A DNA stretch of 64,000 nucleotides from an uncultured Flavobacteriales bacterium (lineage in GTDB: Bacteria > Bacteroidota > Bacteroidia > Flavobacteriales > Crocinitomicaceae): contig CAMLHZ010000007.1 in the NCBI GenBank assembly GCA_946480085.1, positions 62,001-126,000 of the forward strand. Direction: 5' to 3'. Below are positions 7,477 through 16,437 of the stretch, piece by piece. Every line of letters begins with the position of its first letter. Position 1 is the stretch's first letter. The notes below the pieces were generated by a model. The model saw only the letters and a program-made list of their open reading frames with translations. It did no database searches and was not told where the DNA came from. The position numbers were made by a program, and so were the translations under genes.

Positions 7477-9597
7477 ATGAAAAAGTTTTTAGCTACACTT
7501 TTAATCGGTTTTGCTTTACCGTGTTTCGCTGAAGAAGGAATGCTTATTCCATCGCTTTTGGAGGCTTTTGAGTCGGACATGAAAGCGCATGGAATGAAAT
7601 TAACTGCCGCGGATATCTACAATGTAAATGGTTCTTCTTTGAAAGATGCAATTATGCATTTTGGTGGCGGATGTACAGCAGAATTGGTTTCTGGTCAGGG
7701 ACTTATCCTAACAAATCACCATTGTGGATTGTCTCAGGTTCAGTCGCATTCTTCAGAAGCTAAGGACTATTTGAAAAATGGTTTTTGGGCAAAATCTTAC
7801 AGCGAAGAACTTGCGAATCCGGGTTTAACAGCAACACGAATTGTTCGTATTGAGAACGTTACGGAATTGATGCTTTTTGGAACCGAAGGATTGTCTAATC
7901 AAGCGAAAATTACGGAAGTGATGAATCGCAATATGAAGAAATTGATCGATGAAGCAGTTAAAGGAACCCACTACAAAGCTGAAATCAAGGCGTTCGACTA
8001 CGGAAACGATTATTACCTGATGGTGAAAGAAGTATTTAGCGATGTGCGTTTGGTTGGAGCGCCTCCAAGTTCTATCGGAAAGTTTGGTGGTGACACAGAT
8101 AATTGGGTTTGGCCGCGTCATACAGGTGATTTCACTGTTTTTAGAATTTATGCCGGAGCTGGAAATAAGCCAGCGGAATACAATGTGAACAATAAACCGT
8201 ATGAGCCAATTCAGTTTTTGAAAATTGCATTTAACGATAGAAAAGTGGGCGATTTTACAATGGTTTATGGTTTTCCGGGTGTGACAGAACAGCATTTAAG
8301 TTCAGGGAATTTGCGTTACATCGTTGAAAAACAACGTCCAATGGAGATTTCAATGAGAACTAAATCATTGGCTGTTATTGATGATGCAATGAAAGCTTCT
8401 GATAAAACACGTATTCAGTACATGGCGAAGCAAGCTCGTATTGCCAATGCATGGAAAAAGAATATTGGTCAGATAGACGGATTGAAACAACTCGGCGCTG
8501 TGGATCTGAAAACCATTTTTGAAGCTGAATATGAAAAGCGAGCAGCATCGAACGGTGACTGGAACAAATATGTCGGATTGGTGTCAAACATGAATAAACT
8601 GGTTGCTGAAAAAAGTGATTATGAATTCCATTATACTTTATTCTACGAGTATTTGTTTGTTGGACCAGAGTTTTACAAGCTGACACGAACAATGGAAGAT
8701 ATCGAACGCAATTTTGATAAATATCAAGAGGATAGCTCACTGCAAGGCAGAGTAGATAAGTTATTGAAAGGATTGCCTGGTTTCTATAAAGATTATGATG
8801 CAAAAGTAGATCAAAAGATTTTTGATGTTTTGACAAAGGAATTCAGCTCATATGTGAGTCCAAAATTCACTTATGAAGGCCTGTCTAATCCAAAACTTTC
8901 TTCAACAATTTATTCGAAAAGTATCTTTGTTGATCAGGCAAAAATGGAAGCTTTCCTAAAGAAATTCAATAAGAAGTCGCTTACAAAATTGCGTAAGGAT
9001 CCTGGATTCGTTGTTTTCAAAACACTTTGGAGTACAATGATTGATGAGATAAATCCAACTGCGATTGAGTACGACGAGCAGATGAATGCTTATCTGAAAC
9101 TGTTTGTTGAAGGTAAAAAGGTGATGTTCTCGGATGAAAAACAATGGTCGGATGCTAATTCAACTTTGCGTTTAACTTATGGTAATCTGGAAGGTTCTGC
9201 TCCGGTTGATGGAATGGCATATACTGAGCATACTACTTTGAAAGGAATGATTGATAAATTCAATACCGGGAATCCTGATTTTGAGTTGCAGCCAAGAATG
9301 GTTGAATTGTATCAACAGAAAAACTATGGTAATTACGGTCAGAATGGTGAATTGTGGGTTTGTTTCACCGGATCAAATCACACTACCGGAGGTAACTCTG
9401 GGTCACCAGTTTTGGATGCAAATGGAAATTTAATGGGACTGAACTTTGACCGTTCATGGGAAAGTACAATGAGCGATTATTATTTCGATCCGAAACGTTG
9501 TAGAAATATCGTAGTTGATATTCGTTATGTGATGTGGGTGATGGATGTTTACTGTGGTGCAAAACACCTGGTGGACGAAATGACATTGGTTAAATAG
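7477..9597 (+). CDS. S46 family dipeptidyl-peptidase, DPP11-like (Asp/Glu-specific)
   Basis: Secreted or periplasmic exopeptidase that releases N-terminal dipeptides from oligopeptides. 706 residues with a signal peptide (cleavage after CFA, about 18). The chymotrypsin-fold triad is visible: His82 in LTNHHCG, an Asp in WPRHTGDF (probably Asp218) and Ser641 in TGGNSGSP. Eighteen residues after the serine is Arg659 (GLNFDR). In Porphyromonas DPP11 the residue 18 after the catalytic serine (Arg673 after Ser655) confers acidic P1 specificity, whereas DPP7 has Gly. I therefore call it DPP11-like (inference from that residue). Length fits the family. It stands alone; the next gene is a tiny membrane ORF. 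Confidence 0.92.
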   Translation: MKKFLATLLIGFALPCFAEEGMLIPSLLEAFESDMKAHGMKLTAADIYNVNGSSLKDAIMHFGGGCTAELVSGQGLILTNHHCGLSQVQSHSSEAKDYLKNGFWAKSYSEELANPGLTATRIVRIENVTELMLFGTEGLSNQAKITEVMNRNMKKLIDEAVKGTHYKAEIKAFDYGNDYYLMVKEVFSDVRLVGAPPSSIGKFGGDTDNWVWPRHTGDFTVFRIYAGAGNKPAEYNVNNKPYEPIQFLKIAFNDRKVGDFTMVYGFPGVTEQHLSSGNLRYIVEKQRPMEISMRTKSLAVIDDAMKASDKTRIQYMAKQARIANAWKKNIGQIDGLKQLGAVDLKTIFEAEYEKRAASNGDWNKYVGLVSNMNKLVAEKSDYEFHYTLFYEYLFVGPEFYKLTRTMEDIERNFDKYQEDSSLQGRVDKLLKGLPGFYKDYDAKVDQKIFDVLTKEFSSYVSPKFTYEGLSNPKLSSTIYSKSIFVDQAKMEAFLKKFNKKSLTKLRKDPGFVVFKTLWSTMIDEINPTAIEYDEQMNAYLKLFVEGKKVMFSDEKQWSDANSTLRLTYGNLEGSAPVDGMAYTEHTTLKGMIDKFNTGNPDFELQPRMVELYQQKNYGNYGQNGELWVCFTGSNHTTGGNSGSPVLDANGNLMGLNFDRSWESTMSDYYFDPKRCRNIVVDIRYVMWVMDVYCGAKHLVDEMTLVK

Positions 9598-9642
9598 ACT
9601 TAAGATTAAAGACGTAAGACAAAAGACAATTTTAACGGATTA

Positions 9643-9813
9643 ATGGACTTTTTTGTAATCGGTGGATTGGGAATAGTGTTTCTTAGTTGGGCACTTTATA
9701 GGTTATTCATCAAAAAAGATCTTCGAAAACAAAAGAATCTTGATTTGTTGAAATTCGGGATTTTCTTCTTTTCCGTCTGGGGGTTGATTTGTCTCTGGAT
9801 TATTTGGATGTGA
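9643..9813 (+). CDS. Small two-helix membrane protein (56 aa), hypothetical
   Basis: ATG to TGA encodes 56 residues with two hydrophobic stretches (about 3-22 and 38-55) separated by a basic loop (KKDLRKQKN), a plausible helical hairpin membrane protein. It sits 45 nt downstream of the S46 peptidase and ends just before a perfect palindromic terminator. The flanks carry AGAC-rich repeat sequence. No family recognised. Coding status is supported only by composition and position, so it remains tentative. Confidence 0.45.
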   Translation: MDFFVIGGLGIVFLSWALYRLFIKKDLRKQKNLDLLKFGIFFFSVWGLICLWIIWM

Positions 9814-9815
9814 TA

Positions 9816-9857
9816 TTAAAACAAAAGCCTCGAGAATTCTCGAGGCTTTTGTTTTAA
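9816..9857. terminator. 42-bp perfect palindrome, bidirectional terminator
   Basis: Every base from 9816 to 9857 pairs with its mirror position. The core is AAGCCTCGAG / CTCGAGGCTT with A-rich and T-rich outer arms, so it gives a stem followed by T-runs on both strands. It separates the convergent 56-aa ORF and gldC. Confidence 0.9.
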
Positions 9858-9891
9858 TAAGTCTAATGTCTTTAGTCTATTGTTTAAAGTC

Positions 9892-10236
9892 TTATTCTGG
9901 TAAAATCTCCATCTTTTCAGCAAAGTGGTGACAGTAATCTCTTAAATCTTCTGTGATCAAATTTTCGCCTGTTGCTTTTTCAAAAGTATCGGCCATTGTA
10001 AGCAATGTTTGGTGAAAGAACTGTTTCATTTCCTCCACGCTCATTTCTTTCGTCCAAAGGTCAATTTTCATGGTGTTTTTTTCGTCCGGATTCCAGAACG
10101 AAAGAAACATAGCCTGCGCTGGTGAGTTGTTTACTGCTCCATCACTCGCCGACCAGTTCATTGCCAATGGCAGGTTATTTTCGTTTAATCCAACTTCAAT
10201 AGATATTGTTGACTTTTTTACTACTACTTCTTCCAT
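9892..10236 (-). CDS. gldC: Gliding motility protein GldC
   Basis: 114 residues, full length for GldC. GldC supports gliding and type IX-related functions in Flavobacterium; its biochemical role is unclear and no signal peptide is present, so it is probably cytoplasmic. Family-typical segments are STISIEVGLNENNLP, MNWSASDG, ALFLS-type FLSFWN, KIDLWTKEMSVEEMKQFFHQTL and MADTFEKATG. I start at ATG 10236 (MEEVVVKKS) rather than a TTG eight codons earlier. gldB lies 76 nt upstream on the same strand, the usual gldBC order. The palindromic terminator at 9816-9857 follows. Confidence 0.88.
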   Translation of the reverse strand: MEEVVVKKSTISIEVGLNENNLPLAMNWSASDGAVNNSPAQAMFLSFWNPDEKNTMKIDLWTKEMSVEEMKQFFHQTLLTMADTFEKATGENLITEDLRDYCHHFAEKMEILPE

Positions 10237-10312
10237 TTTTATTCTTGTGTTTTCTATCAATTGATAATGCCGAAGCGTTCCCTGCGTTTACAGTCGGGTT
10301 CTGCTTCTGGCG

Positions 10313-11320
10313 TTATTCATTGATCTCGTATTCCTGAATCAATTTTGTGTAAGGTGTTTTTAATAATTCCTCCAAAGTTACATCATATTGTTCCATGTAG
10401 CTATGAATAATTCTCCATCCAATAAACTGTCCGAGCCTGTCGGGTGTTTTTTCTCCGTCAGGTAATCCTGATGTGAAAGGAGCTTCATGCAGCATGTTCT
10501 GCTTTACTTTTTCTTCTTTCGAATACAGTAACTTATTCTTTACCAGATAATCCCAAAATGCGCGTTCGTTTTTTAGATCCCACTCGTAGTTCTTTTTACT
10601 TTGACGAAGAATAATTTCTTCTCCTTTATCTGGAAATGCAGCTTCAGTTAAATAGAGTACTTTTCCCCAGTTCACCATGGCTTCAATGAGATAAGCATCT
10701 TCTTTTTCTTCTACCATGTGAGTCAGAGCCCAGGCAGTAACAGCATCGCGCTCCAAATAAATCGGGTCCATCGCTTCCTTGATGTAAGCATAAAAGTTGT
10801 CGCTTGGTAATTCCTTAATCACGTCTGTTTTTCCTCCTAAATAGCGCTCAAGTCCCATGCACAGAGCATTTTCTGTACAATATGCGCTTGATGAGAAATA
10901 ACTGTTGGTGTAAAAAATACCTTGGGGAAATTTGCTTTTCGGAAAGTGAAATTTCAGGTTTTTGAAACCGTTTACAATTTCAGCGTGATTTTTTGCCAGA
11001 TGTGGAAACTTCTGATGAATGCGTTTTTCAAGTCGTTTTACATAATCCTCCTTGTAAAAATTATCCATCACCTCACTCGGGTCCATTCCCGGATTTCCAC
11101 TAGCATTAAAACAGTAGTACAACTGGTACTGAATAATATCGTTGTATTTGTCATCCACTTTGCCCAAATCAATTAAGCGATTTTTGGAGTGAAACAATGT
11201 TGAGTCTAAATTTGTGTATTCTACCTCCAACTTTACTTCTGAAGCATCAATATCCAAAGGGTCGGAACTACAGCTAGCAAGGAATCCACCGATTAGTATA
11301 AAAAGAACGTATTTTTTCAT
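10313..11320 (-). CDS. gldB: Gliding motility lipoprotein GldB
   Basis: 335-residue lipoprotein with a lipobox ending at Cys17 (FLASCSSD), so it is anchored in the envelope. GldB is required for gliding in Flavobacterium and is conserved across the phylum; its biochemical function is unknown. The segments DSTLFHSKN, NPGMDPSEVMDNFYKEDY and GxRIIHSYM-type GWRIIHSYMEQ are typical of the family. The start is taken at Met 11320 because a -7 box (TAACTTTG) lies 11 nt upstream and this Met begins the lipoprotein signal; a longer frame adds 11 residues before it. gldC follows. Confidence 0.88.
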   Translation of the reverse strand: MKKYVLFILIGGFLASCSSDPLDIDASEVKLEVEYTNLDSTLFHSKNRLIDLGKVDDKYNDIIQYQLYYCFNASGNPGMDPSEVMDNFYKEDYVKRLEKRIHQKFPHLAKNHAEIVNGFKNLKFHFPKSKFPQGIFYTNSYFSSSAYCTENALCMGLERYLGGKTDVIKELPSDNFYAYIKEAMDPIYLERDAVTAWALTHMVEEKEDAYLIEAMVNWGKVLYLTEAAFPDKGEEIILRQSKKNYEWDLKNERAFWDYLVKNKLLYSKEEKVKQNMLHEAPFTSGLPDGEKTPDRLGQFIGWRIIHSYMEQYDVTLEELLKTPYTKLIQEYEINE

Positions 11321-11331
11321 ATTACAAATGT

Positions 11332-11339
11332 CAAAGTTA
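11332..11339 (-). promoter_or_regulatory. -7 promoter box of gldB
   Basis: On the minus strand this reads TAACTTTG (TAnnTTTG), ending 11 nt before the gldB ATG. No convincing -33 TTTG. Confidence 0.45.
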
Positions 11340-11489
11340 AATCGGATCGTCAATTTTGAATTCCTGTTTTTGAACTAAATCAGTTTAAAATTACTGATGT
11401 TAGTTTGAATACAATTGAGAACGTTGATAAAAGTCACAACTTTTTAATTTTCAGCACACAGTTTCTGCTTTATTTTTATCGAAAGCAAT

Positions 11490-11497
11490 TATATTTG
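11490..11497 (+). promoter_or_regulatory. -7 promoter box of the outer-membrane protein gene
   Basis: TATATTTG, an exact TAnnTTTG match, 21 nt before ATG 11519; it lies inside the longer open frame, arguing against the upstream start. Confidence 0.5.
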
Positions 11498-11518
11498 TGC
11501 AATAATTTAGACGACACT

Positions 11519-12328
11519 ATGAAAAAATTACTTTGTACTGTTTTGTTAATGAGCGCAGGAACTGCAGTTATGGCTCAAGAGGCAGAAACGAAAGTTCAGG
11601 CAGGAATTACCTACCAAACAGGAATGAACTTTAACAAGCCAGGAACAAAAACTATCGCTAGAGATGGTGTTGGTGCGGTAAACTCTATTGGTTTAGTACT
11701 TAACTTTCCTTTCACACCAAATATTGGTTTGTCAACAGGATTAGAGTTCGATTTCGAATCGTTCAAGTACACAATGAACAACAACATGTACTATCGTTAC
11801 ATTGATACAGATATCTTGAAAAAACAAGATGATCAAACAGGTTCTGTTTTGTATCGTGTAACTGAGCGTAAACAAAAAGCAATCTATGGATCTATTCCAA
11901 CAATGTTGTTGTTTAGAACAAATGCTCTTGGAGATTTCAGATACTACGGTAAGTTTGGTGCTCGCACATCATTCTTGTTGGGTAACACTATTTTCGATAA
12001 AGGATTTAACCTGGCTGGTGATACTTTAGGTGGTACAGAAACTTCTCAAAGAAACGATGAGATGAAAGCTAAAGGAGATATGTTCTTTATGCGTTCTACA
12101 ATCGGTATTGCTGGAGGTGCTGAGTGGAACTTCACTGGAAACACTTCGCTTTATGCTGAAATCGGTTTCTACTATGGATTCACACCAGTTCACTATGGTG
12201 AAGCTGTAACAGGTGATGACAAGGAAAGAGATATGACATTGTTCCAATATACGAATGGAGCACAGGATTACACAACATTGAATGCTAAGCAAAAACAAAT
12301 CCTATTTAAAGTAGGTATTTTGTTCTAA
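11519..12328 (+). CDS. Outer-membrane beta-barrel protein (OmpW/porin-like)
   Basis: 269 residues with a clear signal peptide ending at VMAQ (about 19). The rest alternates polar and hydrophobic residues with aromatic strand ends (GLSTGLEFDFESFKY, RYYGKFGARTSFLLG, SLYAEIGFYYGF) and finishes with a terminal hydrophobic strand (ILFKVGILF), typical of an outer-membrane barrel recognised by BamA. No specific substrate can be assigned. The ATG at 11519 is chosen over the ORF's earlier start because the signal peptide and the -7 box position fit. It is monocistronic, closed by the terminator at 12350-12379. Confidence 0.75.
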   Translation: MKKLLCTVLLMSAGTAVMAQEAETKVQAGITYQTGMNFNKPGTKTIARDGVGAVNSIGLVLNFPFTPNIGLSTGLEFDFESFKYTMNNNMYYRYIDTDILKKQDDQTGSVLYRVTERKQKAIYGSIPTMLLFRTNALGDFRYYGKFGARTSFLLGNTIFDKGFNLAGDTLGGTETSQRNDEMKAKGDMFFMRSTIGIAGGAEWNFTGNTSLYAEIGFYYGFTPVHYGEAVTGDDKERDMTLFQYTNGAQDYTTLNAKQKQILFKVGILF

Positions 12329-12349
12329 GCTCGAATAAAAATTTGGAGG

Positions 12350-12379
12350 ACTGCCAGTGAAAACTGGCAGTTTTTTTTT
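12350..12379 (+). terminator. Intrinsic terminator of the outer-membrane protein gene
   Basis: Perfect 9-bp stem ACTGCCAGT / ACTGGCAGT, GAAA tetraloop, then nine T. Confidence 0.93.
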
Positions 12380-12454
12380 CTTTAAAAGGTTAAAAAAAGC
12401 TATAAGGATTAACATTTCTATGTTTCCTTTTTTAGTTTTAGGACATTGTAAGTT

Positions 12455-13234
12455 ATGAATGAAGTTAAGGTAGTATCTCACATCGTAGATTGGATGACAA
12501 CTTATGCTCAGAAAGCAGGAGCTAAAGGGTACGTTATAGGTATTTCTGGTGGGGTTGATTCTGCTCTAACATCAACATTATGTGCCTTGACTGGTTTAGA
12601 AGTAACTGTTGTTTCTTTGCCGATTCATCAAAAATCAGCTGAATTAAACAGGGCAGAGCTTCATATTCAATGGTTAACTGAGAATTTTTCAAATGTAAAA
12701 GCAGTTAATGTTGAATTATCTGGAACATTTGATGCGCTTACGAAGGCGCTACCTACGATTTCTTCGGACCATTTTTTAGCAATGGCGAATACCCGTGCAC
12801 GTTTAAGAATGACAACCTTGTATGCTATTGCGCAGCCATTATCTTGTCTTGTTGCCGGAACCGGAAATAAGATTGAGGATTTTGGGGTTGGTTTTTATAC
12901 AAAGTATGGCGATGGCGGTGTTGATCTAAGTCCGATTGCGGATTTAACAAAAACCCAGGTTAGAGCCTTGTCTCGTCATTTAAATATTACAAAAGAATTA
13001 TCCGAAGCACCTGCAACGGACGGTCTTTGGGAAGATGGACGAACCGACGAAGATCAGCTTGGCGCTACTTACCCTGAATTGGAATGGGCAATGGATTATC
13101 TTGAAACAAATTCAAACGAGCCGTTAACCAATCGACAAAAAGAAGTTATAGAGATATATTCTCGTTTAAATAAACTGAATCAACATAAAATGAATCCTAT
13201 ACCGGTTTGCATCATTCCAAAAGAACTTTTATGA
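12455..13234 (+). CDS. nadE: NH3-dependent NAD+ synthase
   Basis: Converts nicotinic acid adenine dinucleotide, ATP and ammonia to NAD+, the final step of NAD synthesis, in the cytoplasm. 259 residues, the length of the stand-alone ammonia-dependent form without a glutaminase domain. The ATP pyrophosphatase P-loop SGGVDS is at residues 31-36. NTRARLRM, GTGNKIEDFGVGFYTKYGDGGVDLSP-type motifs (GTGNKIED, KYGDGG, SPIADL) and the ATDGLWEDGRTDEDQLG loop are present. Its stop overlaps the ATG of the following M48 protease gene (ATGA), implying translational coupling. Confidence 0.93.
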   Translation: MNEVKVVSHIVDWMTTYAQKAGAKGYVIGISGGVDSALTSTLCALTGLEVTVVSLPIHQKSAELNRAELHIQWLTENFSNVKAVNVELSGTFDALTKALPTISSDHFLAMANTRARLRMTTLYAIAQPLSCLVAGTGNKIEDFGVGFYTKYGDGGVDLSPIADLTKTQVRALSRHLNITKELSEAPATDGLWEDGRTDEDQLGATYPELEWAMDYLETNSNEPLTNRQKEVIEIYSRLNKLNQHKMNPIPVCIIPKELL

Positions 13235-15492
13235 GACAGCTACTTACGCTCATTTGCGCTTTAACCACCATTATTTCGTTTTCCCAAACCGATTTCAATA
13301 ACTATCAGTCGTTGAGAAGTGCCGGCGCCTTACCCACAGATTTTTCTACCCCAACTCAGGAGAAAATCAGGAAAGCTTCGAAAGAGCATCTTGGTGATTT
13401 GACAGCAAAACAAAAGGAAATATTCATTGAAGAAGTGAATTACGCCATTGATGATTTGTTGAAGTCAGGCGAAGTTACTTTTGGTGATCCCGTTTCTCTA
13501 TATCTTCAAAAACTTGGTGATTTGTTGGTTGAAGGTGATCCTGAATTGGAAGGAAAGCTTCGTTTCTATACCTATAAGTCGAATGAAGCAAACGCCTTTT
13601 CAACCGACCAGGGAATGGTTTTCGTTACTACTGGTTTGATTGCCCAAATGACCAATGAAGCGCAATTGGCATTCGTGCTGGCTCATGAAATCATTCACTT
13701 CAGAGAAAAACACGTGGTTGATTTGTTCGATTTTTCAATGGATAAAAGAACAAGTTCATACAACGAGAAAGTTCGATTATTCAGTAAATACTCTCGTGAT
13801 AATGAATTTGAGGCTGATTCGTTGGCTGTTGCTTTGTTTCATCAAGCTGGATTCAAATCCACAGAGATCAATATGACTTTCGATGTTTTGATGTACTCTT
13901 ATCTTCCATTTGAAGAGTTGGTTTTCCCGAAAACCTATTTCAACAATGAATGGTTCTATGTTCCACCAAAACAATTTGAAGCTGACAAGAAGGACATTAC
14001 TGCGCGATCCAATTACGATGATCGTTTGAATTCTCATCCGAATATCGCAAAACGAAAAGAAGAGTTAACAAAGAAGATTTCTCAATTTACCGATTGGGGT
14101 TCAACATTAAACCGAGACGTTAAGCAATTTGCTGAAATCCGAAATATTTGTCGTTTTGAATACATTTTGAACGACGTTTACGCAGGAGAAAACACACATG
14201 CTTTGTATAGTATTTTCATCATGGAGAAGCAGTTTCCAGATTCACGTTTTTTGCGTAACTGTAAGTCGCAAATTTGGCTTGACCTGATGAAACACGAGAA
14301 GCCTAGTGAGGACTTTACTTACGGGTTTTATGACTACGGTTCGTACGACTACAACTCTTATAGCTTTTACGAAGGAAATATCAATACGCTGAATTTGTTT
14401 TTGAAGGGTTTGCCGAAGGAAGGCAAAATAGCTTTGGGACTTCGTACGATTAAAGACAGTTATCATCGTGATACAACGGATAAATTTGCCGCCCAGCTTT
14501 GGGAAAAAGCACTTGAGTTTACTGCCTACAACGATATTCTGGAAGATATTAAATATTCAAAATTCACTTTCCATCAGGCCATTGATGAGATTGCTCGTAA
14601 AAGGGCTTTAAACGACTCTTTAGCTGTGGTAGAAGCGGGTCAGGCATATTCGTGGGATAAGTACGAAACGATTAAGAATCAGAAATCAGGTTTTGATGTT
14701 GAAACGGGAATAGATTCATCCAAATACTATTTGTACGGAATCTCTGATATGATGAATGATTCACTTTTCATGCAGAAGATTGAGTTCTATACGGCGAAAA
14801 TGAAAACCGAGTACGCGAAGAACGATTTGGTATACGAAATGACGGATGATGAATTGGGAGACTATTTTTCGGAGGAATATGAAAATAAACTCCACATTCA
14901 GGCCGATTCCATTTTATTGATCAATCCTGTAGTTTTTGAAATTGAGGGTTACAGAAGGGTTGACTACGAGAAATCGGATGAATTGGAAATTCTGTTCATT
15001 GAAAGTTTGCGTAAAATGGCTGATGTACACGATATCGGGATTCAGCAACTGGATAGGTCTGATCAGCACAACATGACTGCTGACGATTATAACAACCTTT
15101 CTCAGTTAATGAGAAGTTTGGATAAGCGTATCGAAGAGAAGGAGGTGAATTCATTCATGCTGGATAAGGAAATGTTGAGTAGTTTGAAAGAAAAGTACAA
15201 AACAGATTATGTGGTTTGGTTCGATCTTTCACATGAATATGATGCTCAAATTTACGCTGGTCCGGCAATTTTAAGCACGATCTTTTTTCCTGTCGGAATG
15301 TTCTATTTCCCTATTAAATTGATGTCGGGGCACCACACAGAGATTACATGCTATGTTCTAGACCTACAAAAAGGAGAATTGGTGGTAAATGAAAGTTATT
15401 CAGGTCAGGAGCCCGCTTCACGCAAGTTTATTGAACTCAGACTTGACGCCTTATTTAATCAACTTAAACAAGAAAAGAGCAATGATGAATAA
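13231..15492 (+). CDS. M48 family zinc metallopeptidase, exported, long form
   Basis: 753 residues with a signal peptide (about 1-18, ends SFSQ). The zinc motif HEIIH is at 152-156 and the third ligand glutamate is in NEFEADSLA (Glu194), the M48/BepA-like arrangement. Such proteins act in envelope protein quality control. About 450 residues after the catalytic domain are unassigned, including YGFYDYGSYDYNSYSFYEG-type Tyr-rich sequence and a C-terminal region with a hydrophobic stretch (GPAILSTIFFPVGMFYF) that may be membrane-associated. The start is the ATG overlapping the nadE stop (ATGA), eight codons inside the longest frame. The next gene overlaps its 3' end by 11 nt. Confidence 0.85.
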   Translation: MRQLLTLICALTTIISFSQTDFNNYQSLRSAGALPTDFSTPTQEKIRKASKEHLGDLTAKQKEIFIEEVNYAIDDLLKSGEVTFGDPVSLYLQKLGDLLVEGDPELEGKLRFYTYKSNEANAFSTDQGMVFVTTGLIAQMTNEAQLAFVLAHEIIHFREKHVVDLFDFSMDKRTSSYNEKVRLFSKYSRDNEFEADSLAVALFHQAGFKSTEINMTFDVLMYSYLPFEELVFPKTYFNNEWFYVPPKQFEADKKDITARSNYDDRLNSHPNIAKRKEELTKKISQFTDWGSTLNRDVKQFAEIRNICRFEYILNDVYAGENTHALYSIFIMEKQFPDSRFLRNCKSQIWLDLMKHEKPSEDFTYGFYDYGSYDYNSYSFYEGNINTLNLFLKGLPKEGKIALGLRTIKDSYHRDTTDKFAAQLWEKALEFTAYNDILEDIKYSKFTFHQAIDEIARKRALNDSLAVVEAGQAYSWDKYETIKNQKSGFDVETGIDSSKYYLYGISDMMNDSLFMQKIEFYTAKMKTEYAKNDLVYEMTDDELGDYFSEEYENKLHIQADSILLINPVVFEIEGYRRVDYEKSDELEILFIESLRKMADVHDIGIQQLDRSDQHNMTADDYNNLSQLMRSLDKRIEEKEVNSFMLDKEMLSSLKEKYKTDYVVWFDLSHEYDAQIYAGPAILSTIFFPVGMFYFPIKLMSGHHTEITCYVLDLQKGELVVNESYSGQEPASRKFIELRLDALFNQLKQEKSNDE

Positions 15493-16294
15493 GTATAAAT
15501 TGATTTTTGGCGCTCTATTTCTAAGTTTTGGGTTGAATGCGCAGGAGCAGGGGTATTTTGGTAAGAATACCTTTATTGAAATTGATGGATTTGGTCAATT
15601 ACCTATTTTGACCAACATTTTTCACGATAAAGGATACGCAAATGCTTCTGGTAAATTGAAGGAAAGCTACAATCTATTGGATTATTCTTTCAGAGCAAGT
15701 ATTTCTACCGTAATGGATGAATATACCTCCAGTGGTTTTGAATTTGGTTTGAGAAATTACTTCGTTAATCCGCAAAAAGGTGATGAAGTAAACCGTCAGA
15801 TCTTGAATGAAGATGGTACAGTTACGCATGAAGCTGTAAATGCAAAAGCAGCAATGATTCCCATTCAGGAAATTCAGTTGATGACTAAGATGATCTTTTC
15901 CAATTCAAGTAGAGTTCCTTCCGGGTTCTCGCATGAAGTTGGAGTTGGGTATTCTATGATTCGAATTATGGATCAGCATCCTTTAGTTGAAGTTGGACCT
16001 TACGCATCTTATGATGCAGCAACAATCTCTGAGAACTTTGTGGATCAACGAATGGCAGAAATGAAAGGTTTGGTATTTTCTTACGGAATAAGAATGAATT
16101 ACCCAATCACGCGCTCGCTCTTGTTTCATTACGGTTTTAGATACCAATACAATGTACTCTTCGGAAAACGTAAGTACAAGGACTATGAGTATACGGATAT
16201 GTGGTATTCAGGAAGAGAAATTTGGTCGTCTGTAAATCAACGCCGCCAGCTTGGGGTTATGAGTTTTGGTGCGGGTTTGACACTTTGTTTCTAA
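15482..16294 (+). CDS. Probable outer-membrane beta-barrel protein, hypothetical
   Basis: 270 residues with a signal peptide ending at GLNAQ (about 20). Alternating strand-like segments and a closing strand (LGVMSFGAGLTLCF) suggest an outer-membrane barrel. No named family recognised. Two adjacent ATGs (15482, 15485) lie inside the last codons of the M48 gene, giving an 8-11 nt overlap and likely coupling, so nadE, the protease and this protein form one operon. It may be a partner or substrate of the protease (inference from position only). The following 139 nt are a palindromic repeat element that begins in the stop codon. Confidence 0.65.
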   Translation: MMNKYKLIFGALFLSFGLNAQEQGYFGKNTFIEIDGFGQLPILTNIFHDKGYANASGKLKESYNLLDYSFRASISTVMDEYTSSGFEFGLRNYFVNPQKGDEVNRQILNEDGTVTHEAVNAKAAMIPIQEIQLMTKMIFSNSSRVPSGFSHEVGVGYSMIRIMDQHPLVEVGPYASYDAATISENFVDQRMAEMKGLVFSYGIRMNYPITRSLLFHYGFRYQYNVLFGKRKYKDYEYTDMWYSGREIWSSVNQRRQLGVMSFGAGLTLCF

Positions 16295-16431
16295 TTCTAA
16301 ATTCCAAAATTCTAAATGTTAAAAGGTATATGGAATCAATTGTAAGATTATTCCTTTGTCTCCAGATATAAAGATAAGGTGCGATTAATACCTATTGGAT
16401 TTTACAATTTAACATTTTGGAATTTAGAATT
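16293..16431. repeat. MITE-like palindromic element, copy 1 (AATTCTAAATTCC ends)
   Basis: The ends AATTCTAAATTCCAAAAT and ATTTTGGAATTTAGAATT are inverted repeats; AAATGTTAAA / TTTAACATTT extends the pairing further inside. About 80 nt of unrelated sequence lies between. A second element with the same ends is at 51367-51495. There is no coding capacity. It spans the gap between convergent genes and could also act as a terminator. Confidence 0.75.
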
Positions 16432-16437
16432 CTAAAG

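Noticed and set aside
8375..8836. Antisense 153-residue ORF in the S46 peptidase gene
   Set aside because: Low-complexity His/Leu/Ser composition, no start signal, and fully covered by a well-supported gene.
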